Shown here piece by piece: positions 43,237 through 52,769 of a DNA stretch of 55,014 nucleotides; the stretch's first letter is position 1, and each line of letters starts with the position of its first letter. The notes beneath the pieces were generated by a model. It was given only the letters and a program-made list of their open reading frames with translations. It had not been told where the DNA came from and did no database searches. The position numbers and the translations under genes were made by a program. This DNA comes from Desulfitobacteriaceae bacterium (lineage in GTDB: Bacteria; Bacillota; Desulfitobacteriia; Desulfitobacteriales; Desulfitobacteriaceae), in contig JAQVLN010000002.1 in NCBI GenBank assembly GCA_028704155.1, positions 1 through 55,014 on the forward strand, read 5' to 3'.

Positions 43237-43565
43237 TACTATAGGAATTTTATGGCTATTTCAATTTGCTCGCATATTTGTTGGGTATGTTCTGACCAGT
43301 CATTTATTTGGGCGAAGGCTATCCGGCCACTTTTCCATAAGTCTCCTTTCTTAATGATTTATTTAAGGCACAGGGAAAAACGCGTTGGATCATTTTCCAA
43401 ATATATCTTTGGAACAGAGATCAGTTCTGGTAAAGGTGTGGCTGTGACTGGCAGACCTGTAGCATAATATTCATAAAGTTTCACAGGGTTACAGTCTTTG
43501 GAGAGAATAGAGGGCGGATAAATAATTGTGGGCATAATTTCCTCCCGGGAATATGTATTAGCCAA
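43237..43565 (-). pseudogene. Glycosyltransferase (GT4-like) C-terminal remnant
   Basis: On the minus strand the frame starting 43565 (or ATG at 43535 after ggaggaaatt) contains CNPVKLYEYYATGLPVTATP, then LPELISVPKIYLENDP, the sugar-nucleotide-binding end of group 1 glycosyltransferases. It stops at 43359. A shifted frame beyond has RIAFAQINDWSEHTQQICEQ, the family's C-terminal helix, to 43237. The N-terminal domain is missing, so it is a frameshifted fragment. Confidence 0.7.
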
Positions 43566-43733
43566 GAATTTTGATTATATATTTATTGTATGTAGAAGCT
43601 TAAATAAAAGGGAAATATGCAATTGAAAAAAGAAGGATTAATGAAGAATTTAGGCATGTTGTTTAGGAGGAAATTATTACCTTAACCGAGAAAATATAGT
43701 ATAACGTTTTCATTAAATGAGTGGGGGAGTTTT

Positions 43734-44822
43734 ATGAGGGCTGAGGAAACTGGGTTTGGAGAAGTATCTGTACCTTTATCACAAGAACTTTTTTCGACTA
43801 TGTTTGAGAAGAGTCCGCTTTTAATGATATTGGAAGATTTCAAAACCGGAAAACTAATTAAGGTAAACAGGACGTTTGAACTGCTGACCGGCTATACGAG
43901 CAGTGAAATAATAGGTAAAACTGCAATCGAAAATAATCTTTTACCTGAGAATAATGCCCGGAGATTGGCAACAATGTTTTTGCACAAGGGTAAACTAAAA
44001 AATGAGGAAATGTGTTTCAGGACTAAGTCAGGTGAAGTTCGGACAGGGATATTTTCAACCGATTTTATCAAGGTTAATAATGCTGAATACCTTTTGGCAG
44101 TGATTATGGATATAACCGAATTAAAGCATTACAGGAAAGAGTTTGGCCGTCTGGACCGGCTTGATCTGCTTGGTCAAATGGCTGCTGCCGTCAGTCACGA
44201 GGTTCGTAATCCTTTGACAGTTGTAAAAGGATTTTTGCAGATGTTTAGTAATAAACCAAAATATCTTGAAGAAATTGAGTATTTTCAGTTAATGATTAGT
44301 GAACTTGATCGCGCAAACAGTATCATTACCAGCTTTCTCTCGATGTCAAGCATAAAGGATACAAATACAGAGAACGTTAGTTTAAATGAGATTGTCGATT
44401 TTATCTATCCTTTAATTAAGGCCGAGGCACTCAAAGGCGAAAAGGAGGTTGTTTTAAATCTTAACCCGGTCCCGGTTTTGCAACTGAATATAGAGGAGAT
44501 TAAACAATTACTGTTAAATCTTGTCCGGAATGGCCTGGAGGCGATGACGGCAGGAGGCAGTCTGACAATAAGTACCTTTGTTCAAAATAATGAAGTTATT
44601 CTAACTGTAATAGATGAGGGCTGTGGGCTTCCACAGATGGTTTATGAACATCTGGGCAAGCCATTTCTTACAACAAAGGAAAACGGGACAGGGTTGGGAT
44701 TATCAGTTTGTTATCAGATTGTATCCAGGCATAAAGGTAAAATAGATGTTAAAACGGGTTCAAATGGAACAACTTTTAACATTAAGTTTCCACTAATCAA
44801 TAAATTGCTGTCTGTCAATTGA
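43734..44822 (+). CDS. PAS-domain sensor histidine kinase
   Basis: A 362-residue soluble sensor kinase. An N-terminal PAS domain (about 15-130, with GKLIKVNRTFELLTGYT) is followed by the dimerisation box with phospho-accepting His at about residue 155 (VSHEVRNPLTVVKGF) and an ATPase domain with N box LVRNGLEAM, G1 DEGCGLP and G2 GTGLGLSVC. No membrane segments. The layout is that of orphan KinA-like sporulation kinases; no response regulator is adjacent. The stop codon lies in the loop of a 13-bp stem. Confidence 0.9.
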   Translation: MRAEETGFGEVSVPLSQELFSTMFEKSPLLMILEDFKTGKLIKVNRTFELLTGYTSSEIIGKTAIENNLLPENNARRLATMFLHKGKLKNEEMCFRTKSGEVRTGIFSTDFIKVNNAEYLLAVIMDITELKHYRKEFGRLDRLDLLGQMAAAVSHEVRNPLTVVKGFLQMFSNKPKYLEEIEYFQLMISELDRANSIITSFLSMSSIKDTNTENVSLNEIVDFIYPLIKAEALKGEKEVVLNLNPVPVLQLNIEEIKQLLLNLVRNGLEAMTAGGSLTISTFVQNNEVILTVIDEGCGLPQMVYEHLGKPFLTTKENGTGLGLSVCYQIVSRHKGKIDVKTGSNGTTFNIKFPLINKLLSVN

Positions 44823-44839
44823 ATTGCAGACAGCAATTT
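44802..44839 (+). terminator. Terminator-like stem over the histidine kinase stop codon
   Basis: aaattgctgtctg (44802-44814) pairs with cagacagcaattt (44827-44839), 13 bp perfect; the TGA (44820-44822) is in the loop. Few T follow, so a second hairpin downstream may do the termination. Confidence 0.55.
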
Positions 44840-44868
44840 ATTAAATCATTATGCTCTATAAGATGATT

Positions 44869-44908
44869 AAGGGACGGATACAAATTATTAACCGTCCCCT
44901 TATTTTTT
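44869..44908 (+). terminator. Terminator after the histidine kinase gene
   Basis: aagggacgg (44869-44877) / ccgtcccctt (44892-44901) followed by tattttttg. Confidence 0.85.
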
Positions 44909-44994
44909 GTTCACTTGCTTTGTTATGAGGATTGTTTTCTATATTACCAAAAGAGGGTATAATTATATGGATAATATTAAAGTAAGAGGTGTAA

Positions 44995-45315
44995 TCATGA
45001 TTTGATTTTTGTCCAGCGTCCATAGTCGCGCTTGCGATATTTTTCCATCATGCGGGAGAAAGCGTCTTCCAGGTTAATTCCCAGGGAATTAGCCATGCAG
45101 ATGATCACAAACAGGATATCAGCCATTTCTAAAGCAAGATCTCCCTCAGGTTCAGTTGGTTTTTTGGGTTTTTGACCATAATGATGATTGATTTCGCGAG
45201 CAAGTTCTCCCACTTCCTCAGTTAATCTGAGCATCATGGAACCAGGCTGCCAATAACCTTCTTCAAATTGTGATATCCACTGATCAACTTGCTGTTGCCA
45301 ATCTTTAATTTCCAT
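44995..45315 (-). CDS. MazG-like nucleotide pyrophosphohydrolase
   Basis: A 106-residue all-alpha NTP pyrophosphatase. The metal-binding helices carry TEEVGELAREINHHYG and EMADILFVIICMANSLGI, the ExxE...ExxD pattern of MazG/YpjD proteins. Such enzymes clean up non-canonical or excess NTPs. Length fits the single-domain YpjD group. ATG at 45315 with a ggagga site on the minus strand. It diverges from cdaA across a 200-base region. Confidence 0.85.
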   Translation of the reverse strand: MEIKDWQQQVDQWISQFEEGYWQPGSMMLRLTEEVGELAREINHHYGQKPKKPTEPEGDLALEMADILFVIICMANSLGINLEDAFSRMMEKYRKRDYGRWTKIKS

Positions 45316-45516
45316 GATTTATTCCTCCCTAAACTTCTCAACGGTTTTTTCCAAGTATGTAACTTTTTAATGTAATTTGGGAAAAAAGGCGGAGAGTAAA
45401 TAAAAAGTTCTTTTTATGCAAGGTTTTTTCGATTCATATGTAGAATTTTAGAATGATTACCTTTTATACAAGTATACCAAGTATACAGGGTTAAAAATTA
45501 AGAGAGGACGACAGCC

Positions 45517-46332
45517 GTGTCAGAGTTTTTACTCCAAATTCGATATTTTGATTGGCGCAGTGCACTTGACATTGCTGTAGTTGCAATTGTGTTCTATCAA
45601 TTACTTATGCTTATTAAAGGCACAAGGGCAGTCCAACTCTTAAAAGGTCTTTTCGTTCTTCTTGTAGCTTCTTATTTTTCCCGTTATTTACAGCTGAATA
45701 CGATCAGTTGGTTGCTTGAGCAGGTTTGGAAAATGTTATTTGTAGCCATCCCTGTAATTTTTCAGCCGGAATTACGCCGGGCTTTGGAACAATTGGGGAG
45801 AGGCCGATTCTTTAAAATACATCCCTTGACCATGGGCTCGGAAGCTTTTCTGCTATTGATTGAGGAACTGGTACGTTGTACTCAGGTCTTGTCCAAGAAT
45901 CGAATTGGAGCCTTGATTGTTCTCGAGCGAGAAACAGGAATTCAGGATTACATAGAAACGGGTATTAAAATTGACGGGGTAGTTTCTTCTGAGTTTTTAG
46001 TTAACATCTTTATACCCAATACTCCTTTACACGATGGTGCGGTTATTTTGCGCGGAGACAGGGTAGCGGCTGCAGGTTGTTTTTTGCCGCTTTCAGAAAG
46101 CATGAATATTGAAACGGAACTAGGTACCAGGCATAGGGCAGCAATAGGTTTAAGTGAGGTTTCCGATGCCGTGGTTATTGTTGTTTCAGAAGAAACCGGG
46201 GCTATTTCAGTAGCAATAAACGGAAAGTTAGCTCGTTTTCTTGATGATAAAATGTTGCGGGAGTTATTGATGAGCGAATTACAGGGAAATTCAAGTTCCC
46301 CTATTACTATTCCGTTTGGAGGTGGTAAGTAA
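45517..46332 (+). CDS. cdaA: Diadenylate cyclase CdaA
   Basis: A 271-residue membrane enzyme that makes c-di-AMP from two ATP. Three N-terminal membrane segments (about 10-80) lead to the DisA_N/DAC domain with DGAV at about residue 173 and RHR at 205-207, the catalytic motifs. c-di-AMP controls osmotic balance and cell-wall homeostasis. GTG start at 45517 after gagaggacgac. First gene of cdaA-cdaR-glmM; the stop overlaps the cdaR start. A short direct repeat, aagtatacc/aagtatac, lies at 45470-45486 upstream. Confidence 0.93.
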   Translation: MSEFLLQIRYFDWRSALDIAVVAIVFYQLLMLIKGTRAVQLLKGLFVLLVASYFSRYLQLNTISWLLEQVWKMLFVAIPVIFQPELRRALEQLGRGRFFKIHPLTMGSEAFLLLIEELVRCTQVLSKNRIGALIVLERETGIQDYIETGIKIDGVVSSEFLVNIFIPNTPLHDGAVILRGDRVAAAGCFLPLSESMNIETELGTRHRAAIGLSEVSDAVVIVVSEETGAISVAINGKLARFLDDKMLRELLMSELQGNSSSPITIPFGGGK

Positions 46333-47579
46333 TGGGTGTACTTAGGAATTTAGGCCATATTTTCAAGCGGAATCTTGGATATAAAATAGCTTCAGTGTTC
46401 TTTGGTTTGCTTTTCTGGCTTTGGGTCAGTTATCAGGGAATCTATGGTTCCTCAAGTGAAGGTCAGCCAATTACTATGCAGTTGGTAACAAAAGGCTTGT
46501 CCCGCGATTTGGTTGTAATGTCAAAACTGCCTTCAATAAAGGTATATTTACGGGGTAATACGGCCTTAAATGTTAAAGATTTATCAGCTTATGTTGATCT
46601 CTCAGGTGGAACTGTCGGGGAACATAACTATCGGGTTGAAATGGATATTTTATCAACTGGGATAGAGGTTTCGAAAATACAACCGGCCAATGTTTCTATA
46701 AAACTTGACCTTGTTGAGGAAAAGGTTGTACCTGTGGCAGTTAACATTTCCGGCAGTCCCGGAGACGGATTTAGCGCTGGTGATCCAATTGTTAAACCTT
46801 CGGCAGTTAATGTACGCGGGCCTTCAACCCTACTAAGTCTCCTGGAAAAAGCAACTATCGAATTGAGTGTAGCAGGCGTAACTGAAACCATGCAAATTAA
46901 TCGTCCGGTATTATTTCGGGATAAAGCAGGAAAGCCGGTTTATGGGCCTGACCCTTCAGTGGATATCATACTGGCTTCTCCTAATAATGTCGAGGTAATT
47001 GTGCCTATGCAGCCAGCGGGCTTGGCCAGTAAAAAGATACCTCTGCAAGTGACAAGTACCGGTACCCCGGCTAAGGACAGGGTTTTACGTTCACTGTCTG
47101 CAGTGCCTGGCAGCATTCAAATCTGGGGGCCTGCAGAGTCTTTGCAAGATATTGAGTTTATTTTAATTGAACCGGTGGATATTACCGATCTTCAGGAAGA
47201 TAGGGCTTTTCCGGTAACAGCGGATATGCTGTCTTTACCAAAGGGGGTTTCCGTGGCAACAGGGACTAAGCTTACGGTTTTGGCCCAAATCGGTTCCGGT
47301 TTAAACCAGAAGACCATCAGCGAAGTTGTTATTTTTGTTAAAAATATCTCAACCGGCCTGGATGTTGACCCTGCCCTTCCGTCTGTTGATGTTAGTGTGC
47401 AGGGTACATCTGAGGTCCTTAATTTCCTTACAGCAGAGCAACTACAACTATGGATCGACGCAACAGGTTTAACGGCAGGTAATTATCCTAACTGCAAAGT
47501 TTACTGGCAGCTTCCGCCTGGGGTGGAAATCGTATCGGTTCCACAGGTTAATTTAAATTTAAAGCCCCGTACGACTTAG
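46332..47579 (+). CDS. cdaR: CdaR/YbbR-domain regulator
   Basis: A 415-residue protein with an N-terminal membrane helix (IASVFFGLLFWLWVSYQG) and repeated extracytoplasmic YbbR domains (for example VPVAVNISGSPGDGF, KKIPLQVTSTGTPA). In other Firmicutes it binds and modulates CdaA. Its ATG overlaps the cdaA stop by one base. The number of domains I can separate is four, partly by eye. Sited between cdaA and glmM as usual. Confidence 0.9.
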   Translation: MGVLRNLGHIFKRNLGYKIASVFFGLLFWLWVSYQGIYGSSSEGQPITMQLVTKGLSRDLVVMSKLPSIKVYLRGNTALNVKDLSAYVDLSGGTVGEHNYRVEMDILSTGIEVSKIQPANVSIKLDLVEEKVVPVAVNISGSPGDGFSAGDPIVKPSAVNVRGPSTLLSLLEKATIELSVAGVTETMQINRPVLFRDKAGKPVYGPDPSVDIILASPNNVEVIVPMQPAGLASKKIPLQVTSTGTPAKDRVLRSLSAVPGSIQIWGPAESLQDIEFILIEPVDITDLQEDRAFPVTADMLSLPKGVSVATGTKLTVLAQIGSGLNQKTISEVVIFVKNISTGLDVDPALPSVDVSVQGTSEVLNFLTAEQLQLWIDATGLTAGNYPNCKVYWQLPPGVEIVSVPQVNLNLKPRTT

Positions 47580-47686
47580 TTAGACAGCAGCATGGATATT
47601 ATCACATTATCATTGGCTGCCTTGGAACAAATATTAGAGAGTAATTAATTAAATGGGAATTTCGAGAGTGAGAGGAGTCGAATAAT

Positions 47687-49027
47687 TTGGGCCGATTGTT
47701 TGGTACTGATGGAGTACGCGGAATTGCTAACCAGGAATTGCCCCCTGATTTAGCATTTCGTTTGGGACAGGCCGGTGCTTATGTGTTAAGCAAGGAACAT
47801 CCCCATCCACGTATTGTCATCGGTAAAGACACCAGGATTTCGGGGGATATGTTGGAGGCTGCATTAATTGCCGGGATATGTTCGGTGGGGGCTGATGTTT
47901 TGCAGGTAGGAGTATTGCCAACCCCTGGAATAGCCTTATTGACCCGCCAGTTGACAGCTAACGCCGGAGTTGTTATTTCTGCATCGCATAATCCTTTTGG
48001 GGATAATGGAATTAAATTTTTCTCTATGAACGGTCATAAATTGCCCGATTCTTTGGAAGAAGAGATAGAAAAGATAGTTCTGGATAATGACAAGCCCTGG
48101 AAGATTGTAGTTGGAAAAGAGGTCGGCAGGGTAATCAGGGTTACTGATGCCGAGCGTCGTTATATAAACTTTTTGAAGAATACCTGTGGAGACCTTAGTG
48201 GTCTGAAAGTAGTTTTGGACTGTGCAAACGGGGCGGCTTTCTCGGTAGGTCCGCTTGTCTTCAAGGAACTTGGCATTGAAGTAATCCCTCTCTTTAATGA
48301 TCCTGATGGCTATAATATTAATGCCAATTGCGGTTCTACCCACCCCGGGATTTTGCAGCAGGCTGTACTGGAGCATAAGGCAGATTTGGGCTTGGCATGT
48401 GACGGAGATGCCGACCGCTTAATTGCTGTTGACGAAAAAGGACAACTTGTTGACGGGGATTTCATCATGGTTATCTGTGCTTTAAACATGCAAGCTAAAG
48501 GTAAACTGGCCCGCAATGCTGTTGTTGTGACGGTGATGAGCAATTTGGGCCTTCATCTGGCCTTAAAAGAGGCAGGAATCAGAATTTATGAAACTCAGGT
48601 CGGTGACCGTTATGTAATGGAAGAGCTATTGAATACCGGAGCTAAATTAGGTGGGGAACAGTCCGGGCATATTATACTATTGGATCACAATACTACCGGA
48701 GATGGTTTGTTGACTGCTTTACAATTACTAACCGTAGTTAAAGATCAAAATCAAACCCTGTCGATTTTAGCAGCCCAGATGAAGCGGTTACCGCAAGTAC
48801 TTATTAATACGAAAGTTACTGATAAGAATAAGATCATGGCCGATAGTGAAGTTCTGGACAAAGTTGCAGAAGTTAAAAGTATTTTGGGTGACAATGGCCG
48901 GATTTTAGTACGTCCTTCCGGGACCGAGCCTTTGCTGCGGGTTATGGTTGAGGGACCTGATGAAGTTCAATTAAGAGAATTGGCTCAAAAGGTAATTGAG
49001 ACTATTAAGTGTTGTGATAATAAATAG
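47687..49027 (+). CDS. glmM: Phosphoglucosamine mutase
   Basis: A 446-residue alpha-D-phosphohexomutase that converts glucosamine-6-P to glucosamine-1-P for UDP-GlcNAc. [14 protein letters not shown] at the start, [14 protein letters not shown] with the phospho-Ser at about residue 100, [11 protein letters not shown] for metal, [12 protein letters not shown] for sugar and [15 protein letters not shown] for phosphate are all present. TTG start at 47687 after gagaggagtcg. Forms the canonical cluster with cdaA-cdaR; GlmM also inhibits CdaA in Bacillus. Confidence 0.95.
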   Translation: MGRLFGTDGVRGIANQELPPDLAFRLGQAGAYVLSKEHPHPRIVIGKDTRISGDMLEAALIAGICSVGADVLQVGVLPTPGIALLTRQLTANAGVVISASHNPFGDNGIKFFSMNGHKLPDSLEEEIEKIVLDNDKPWKIVVGKEVGRVIRVTDAERRYINFLKNTCGDLSGLKVVLDCANGAAFSVGPLVFKELGIEVIPLFNDPDGYNINANCGSTHPGILQQAVLEHKADLGLACDGDADRLIAVDEKGQLVDGDFIMVICALNMQAKGKLARNAVVVTVMSNLGLHLALKEAGIRIYETQVGDRYVMEELLNTGAKLGGEQSGHIILLDHNTTGDGLLTALQLLTVVKDQNQTLSILAAQMKRLPQVLINTKVTDKNKIMADSEVLDKVAEVKSILGDNGRILVRPSGTEPLLRVMVEGPDEVQLRELAQKVIETIKCCDNK

Positions 49028-49224
49028 GGGAGAAGGTTAAAAGCTTCTCCTTTTATAGATGTAAAGGTTTAATTAGCCCAACTAAGGTAGAGTTTTGTAA
49101 AAAAGCTGGAAATTTTATCAGAAATAGAGTATAATTATTTGTAACATTTTGGGTTGAAGTGTAATATAATTAAGAGCATAAAGGTAGAATTTCTGTAGAC
49201 GGTTGATCAGTTTTAAGCAAATTA

Positions 49225-49412
49225 ATAAAGCGCCAGGGCCATTTGCGATATTCGAAATCGAACATCGAAGATCGGAGAAAAATGGTTGACGAGGAAGAGG
49301 GTTATCGAAAGATTCGGCGGATCCCTCTCGGTGTTTTGCCATCGTAGGCTTGTCACAAAACCGGGGAGTAATTTCTGGGACAAAAGCAAGCTGCAAGACA
49401 AGGGACAAGTAT
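49225..49412 (+). ncRNA. glmS ribozyme
   Basis: The core is recognised by agcgccag at about 49229-49236 with the cleavage site just before gcgcc, gttgacgagga (49284-49294), ggttatcgaaagattcggcgg and ccatcgtaggct. These are the conserved catalytic and GlcN6P-binding parts. The 3' end is placed by eye. It self-cleaves with glucosamine-6-P to lower glmS mRNA. It lies about 110 bases upstream of the glmS start, and the terminator-like hairpin at 49461-49497 follows. Confidence 0.92.
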
Positions 49413-49460
49413 GTCTACATACTAAGTTAAATTCCTTGGTAAAGAGTGCTTAAAATGTGG

Positions 49461-49499
49461 TCGACCGGACAAGATTAGTCTGCCGGGCGATTTTTTTAT
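49461..49499 (+). terminator. Terminator-like hairpin between the glmS ribozyme and glmS
   Basis: tcg.ccgg (49461-49468) pairs with ccgg.cga (49482-49490) across one mismatch, with a 12-14 base loop, and a run of seven T (49491-49497) follows. The T run ends 10 bases before the ribosome site of glmS. It is weaker than a perfect stem but well placed to act as an attenuator. Confidence 0.5.
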
Positions 49500-49524
49500 T
49501 GTGTGTATGAGAGGAGATTTTTAT

Positions 49525-51348
49525 ATGTGTGGAATTGTTGGCTATATTGGTAAGCAAGCAGTAATTCCAGTTCTGGTTGAAGGGCTGAAAAAGTTAGAAT
49601 ATCGGGGATATGATTCGGCAGGAGTAGCAGTTTTGGAAGAAAAGGGGATCGAGGTTTATAAAAGTGCAGGCAGATTGGCTAACCTTGTTGAAAAGCTGGG
49701 TGATGGCTATTCAGATGCAACAATTGGAATCGGACATACTCGCTGGGCGACTCATGGACGTCCATCGGATCTTAATGCCCATCCTCATTCGGATTGCAGT
49801 GGGGATTTTGCCATTGTTCATAATGGAATCATTGAAAATTACCTGGAATTAAAAGAATGGTTAATCAAGCAGGGTCATCAGATTGTTTCGGAGACAGATA
49901 CGGAGGTGCTTCCTCATTTAGTCGAACATTTTTACAAAGGAGATACGGCAGAAGCTATTCGCCAGGTTTTGATAAAGGTTCATGGTTCATTCGCCATGGT
50001 AGCACTAAGCAGAAATCATAAGGAACAAATGGTAGTGGCCCGTAAAGACAGTCCTTTGGTAATTGGCCTGGGAGAAGGAGAGTATTTTGTTGCCAGTGAT
50101 ATTCCGGCAATTTTAAACTATACCCGGCAAATCTATATTTTAGCTGACGGTGAGATAGCAGTGATTGACAGGGATGGAGTTCGGGTTACGGATTTTCAGG
50201 GGAATCCAATTCAAAAGGAAGTTTTCGAAGTGAAGTGGGATACAGTAGCGGCTGAAAAAGACGGTTACGAGCACTTTATGCTCAAAGAGATTTTTGAACA
50301 ACCCCGGGCTTTAAAAGACACGCTGACCGGACGTTTAAATCATAATGGAGTAATTCTACCAGAAGTTGCTTTAACTGCGGAAGAAGTCGCCAATATTAAC
50401 AAGATTTTTATTGTGGCCTGCGGTACCGCCTGGCATGCCGGATTAGTTGGTAAAACTTTGATCGAACGCTGGGCCAGGATACCGGTTGAAGTTGATATCG
50501 CTTCTGAATTTCGTTATCGTTCCCCCTTGATTGATGAGCATACTTTAGTCGTTGTTATTAGTCAATCCGGTGAAACTGCGGATACCCTGGCAGCTCTGAG
50601 GGAAGCAAGAAGGCTGAGTGCCAGGGTAATTGCCGTAACAAACGTGGTTTCAAGTTCAGTTGCCCGTGAAGCAAATGATGTGATCTATACTTGCGCCGGT
50701 CCGGAAATTGCTGTAGCATCGACGAAGGCTTATACTACTCAATTGGAAGGCATGGTTTTGCTTGCTTTATATTTGGCCGAGGCCAGAGACAGCCTGTCAT
50801 TAGAGAAAATTAGTGAGATTATTTCAGCCCTCAAAGAAATTCCTGCTCAAGCCCAGGAAATCCTGAATCAATCGAGTGCCATCAAGGATTTAGCGCGAAG
50901 CTTTATTGTTGTTGATGATGTATTTTTCATCGGTCGCAGCCTGGATTGGTCTGTCTCAATGGAAGGATCGCTGAAGTTAAAAGAAATTTCCTATATTCAT
51001 GCTGAAGCTTATGCTGCAGGGGAATTGAAACATGGCACACTGGCTTTAATAACGGATAATACACCTGTAATTGCCTTAGCAACCCAGATGGAAGTCTATG
51101 AAAAGACAGTGTCCAATATAAAAGAAGTCAAGGCGCGTGATGCTAAAGTAATTGGCCTTACCTTTAAAGGAAACGATGATTTAGCTAAATCGGTAGATCA
51201 GGTTATCTATATTCCTCAGACTATCGCTGAACTTTCACCAATTCTGTCAGTGATACCTCTGCAATTGTTGGCATATTATGCATCAGTTGCCAGGGGGTGT
51301 GATGTTGATAAACCGAGAAATTTAGCAAAGAGCGTGACTGTGGAATAG
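49525..51348 (+). CDS. glmS: Glutamine--fructose-6-phosphate aminotransferase
   Basis: A 607-residue two-domain enzyme that makes glucosamine-6-P. Starting at ATG 49525, Cys2 (MCGIVGYIG) is the glutaminase nucleophile after Met removal. An in-frame GTG at 49501 would place eight extra residues before it and is not used. The isomerase half has two SIS domains, with SQSGETADTLAALR, ASTKAYTTQLEG, and KLKEISYIHAEAYAAGELKHG. The C-terminal DKPRNLAKSVTVE is conserved. It is under glmS-ribozyme control. Confidence 0.96.
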   Translation: MCGIVGYIGKQAVIPVLVEGLKKLEYRGYDSAGVAVLEEKGIEVYKSAGRLANLVEKLGDGYSDATIGIGHTRWATHGRPSDLNAHPHSDCSGDFAIVHNGIIENYLELKEWLIKQGHQIVSETDTEVLPHLVEHFYKGDTAEAIRQVLIKVHGSFAMVALSRNHKEQMVVARKDSPLVIGLGEGEYFVASDIPAILNYTRQIYILADGEIAVIDRDGVRVTDFQGNPIQKEVFEVKWDTVAAEKDGYEHFMLKEIFEQPRALKDTLTGRLNHNGVILPEVALTAEEVANINKIFIVACGTAWHAGLVGKTLIERWARIPVEVDIASEFRYRSPLIDEHTLVVVISQSGETADTLAALREARRLSARVIAVTNVVSSSVAREANDVIYTCAGPEIAVASTKAYTTQLEGMVLLALYLAEARDSLSLEKISEIISALKEIPAQAQEILNQSSAIKDLARSFIVVDDVFFIGRSLDWSVSMEGSLKLKEISYIHAEAYAAGELKHGTLALITDNTPVIALATQMEVYEKTVSNIKEVKARDAKVIGLTFKGNDDLAKSVDQVIYIPQTIAELSPILSVIPLQLLAYYASVARGCDVDKPRNLAKSVTVE

Positions 51349-51400
51349 ATAGTCGATTAATTATGGAATGGTTGTGGCTTTGAAATATAGCGCACTGTTT

Positions 51401-51437
51401 TACCCCTTTGGATATGTTGATCTAAGGGGTATTTTTT
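51401..51437 (+). terminator. Terminator of glmS
   Basis: tacccctt (51401-51408) / aaggggta (51424-51431) then a T run to 51437. Confidence 0.85.
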
Positions 51438-51613
51438 ATGGCGAAAAGGAAAAGAACATTGACCATTATATTAACCGTTTCCTAAGATTTGATTTAATGT
51501 TTTAAGAGATTCCGCGATTAAATCTGCATTGAAAATCAAATAAGATATATTATAATAAGATATAATATAATAAATCAGTAGCTATGATAAATAAATGCAG
51601 GAGATGTTAAATT

Positions 51614-52081
51614 TTGTATTCGGAAAAAGTAATGGACCATTTTTCCAATCCGAGAAATTCCGGAAAAATGATTTCGGCAGATGGCGAAGGAGTAATCGGA
51701 GATGTAAGATGTGGAGACAGCCTCACTATTTATATTAAAGTTAAAGAAAATCGGATTACTGATATCCGATTTCTTGTCTTCGGTTGTGCAGCTTCAATTG
51801 CGACAAGTAGTATGACAACTGTCCTTGCCAAAGGTAAAACCCTTGAAGAAGCCTTAAAAATTACAGAACAGGATATTATTAAGGCCTTAGATGGTTTACC
51901 TAAAATAAAATATCATTGTTCAAACTTAGGTATTACTGCCTTAAGAAAGGCTATTCAAGATTATTATGAAAAGCATAATAAATCGGTTTGCCAAAAGGTA
52001 TTTTTGTTCATTTCTAAATACTTTTATTCTCTTAAAAAAAGAATAATATTTTACTTGATGTATCATTTCAATAAAAAATGA
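51614..52081 (+). CDS. IscU/NifU-like Fe-S scaffold with a C-terminal tail
   Basis: A 155-residue protein. The IscU/NifU N-terminal fold has three ligand Cys: C33 (VRCGD), C58 (FGCAAS) and C102 (YHCSNLG). Residues after about 118 form an extra tail of about 35 residues, rich in Phe/Tyr/Lys (FLFISKYFYSLKKRIIFYLM), which is not part of the normal scaffold and may be membrane-seeking. TTG start at 51614 after caggagatg. No iscS is adjacent in the window. The next gene is RseC-like. Confidence 0.85.
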   Translation: MYSEKVMDHFSNPRNSGKMISADGEGVIGDVRCGDSLTIYIKVKENRITDIRFLVFGCAASIATSSMTTVLAKGKTLEEALKITEQDIIKALDGLPKIKYHCSNLGITALRKAIQDYYEKHNKSVCQKVFLFISKYFYSLKKRIIFYLMYHFNKK

Positions 52082-52147
52082 TGCTTCTGAATGATCCGAA
52101 GCAATAAGGTTCTATTTTTACATTCATAGCTGTGAGGAGTGAGATAA

Positions 52148-52570
52148 ATGAAGGATAATGAAATGGAAGGAATAGTGTTAGAAATAAAAGGAGAATTAGC
52201 TTTAGTCAGACCTATAGGACATACCAGTTGTAACAGTAGTTATTGCTGTCAGGGTGAGGGAGTTAAAAAAATTGATCTGGAAGCAAGGAATGAGATAAAT
52301 GCTGTTGTTGGCGATAAAGTGATTTTTGAAGCTAAGGAAGCTGGTTTACTGCTGGCAGCATTTATTACTTTTATCTTGCCGTTTATTCTGGTGTTTTTTG
52401 GGGGATTCTTAGGAAATTATATTTCGGGATTAATGAGGATTAATACAACAGCAACTGTAATTTCAGGTGGAACAATCTTCCTGATAATTTCATTATTAAT
52501 CATTAAACTTCATGATAAATCTGTTGAAAAAAATATCAATCTGAAACCAGTAATTGTAAGAAAGGCTTAA
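52148..52570 (+). CDS. RseC/MucC-like membrane protein
   Basis: A 140-residue protein with two membrane segments (about 66-86 and 97-117) and an N-terminal redox-like region. RseC proteins have four spaced Cys; here there are C28, C33 and C34 (SCNSSYCCQG), so the Cys set is reduced. In E. coli RseC belongs to the SoxR-reducing system; in Firmicutes it often stands beside electron-transfer (Rnf) genes, not seen here. It follows the scaffold gene by 66 bases, maybe as one transcript. Terminator follows. Confidence 0.7.
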   Translation: MKDNEMEGIVLEIKGELALVRPIGHTSCNSSYCCQGEGVKKIDLEARNEINAVVGDKVIFEAKEAGLLLAAFITFILPFILVFFGGFLGNYISGLMRINTTATVISGGTIFLIISLLIIKLHDKSVEKNINLKPVIVRKA

Positions 52571-52587
52571 ACCTTCCCGGGACAAAA

Positions 52588-52628
52588 AATACCTCTTGCG
52601 GGATTGCTGTATCTGCAAGGGGTATTTT
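52588..52628 (+). terminator. Terminator after the RseC-like gene
   Basis: 12-bp stem (52588-52599 with 52615-52626, one wobble) followed by T. Confidence 0.9.
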
Positions 52629-52769
52629 CTATTTAAGAAGGTCATGCTAAAGAAGAAAGGTATTGAAATATGTTATAATTAATAAGTTATGTTAAATTTC
52701 TGTAGGAAGAAGATTAAACATTTATTTTTATCATTTTAGATATATACAATTAGGAAGTTGTGGTAGAAA

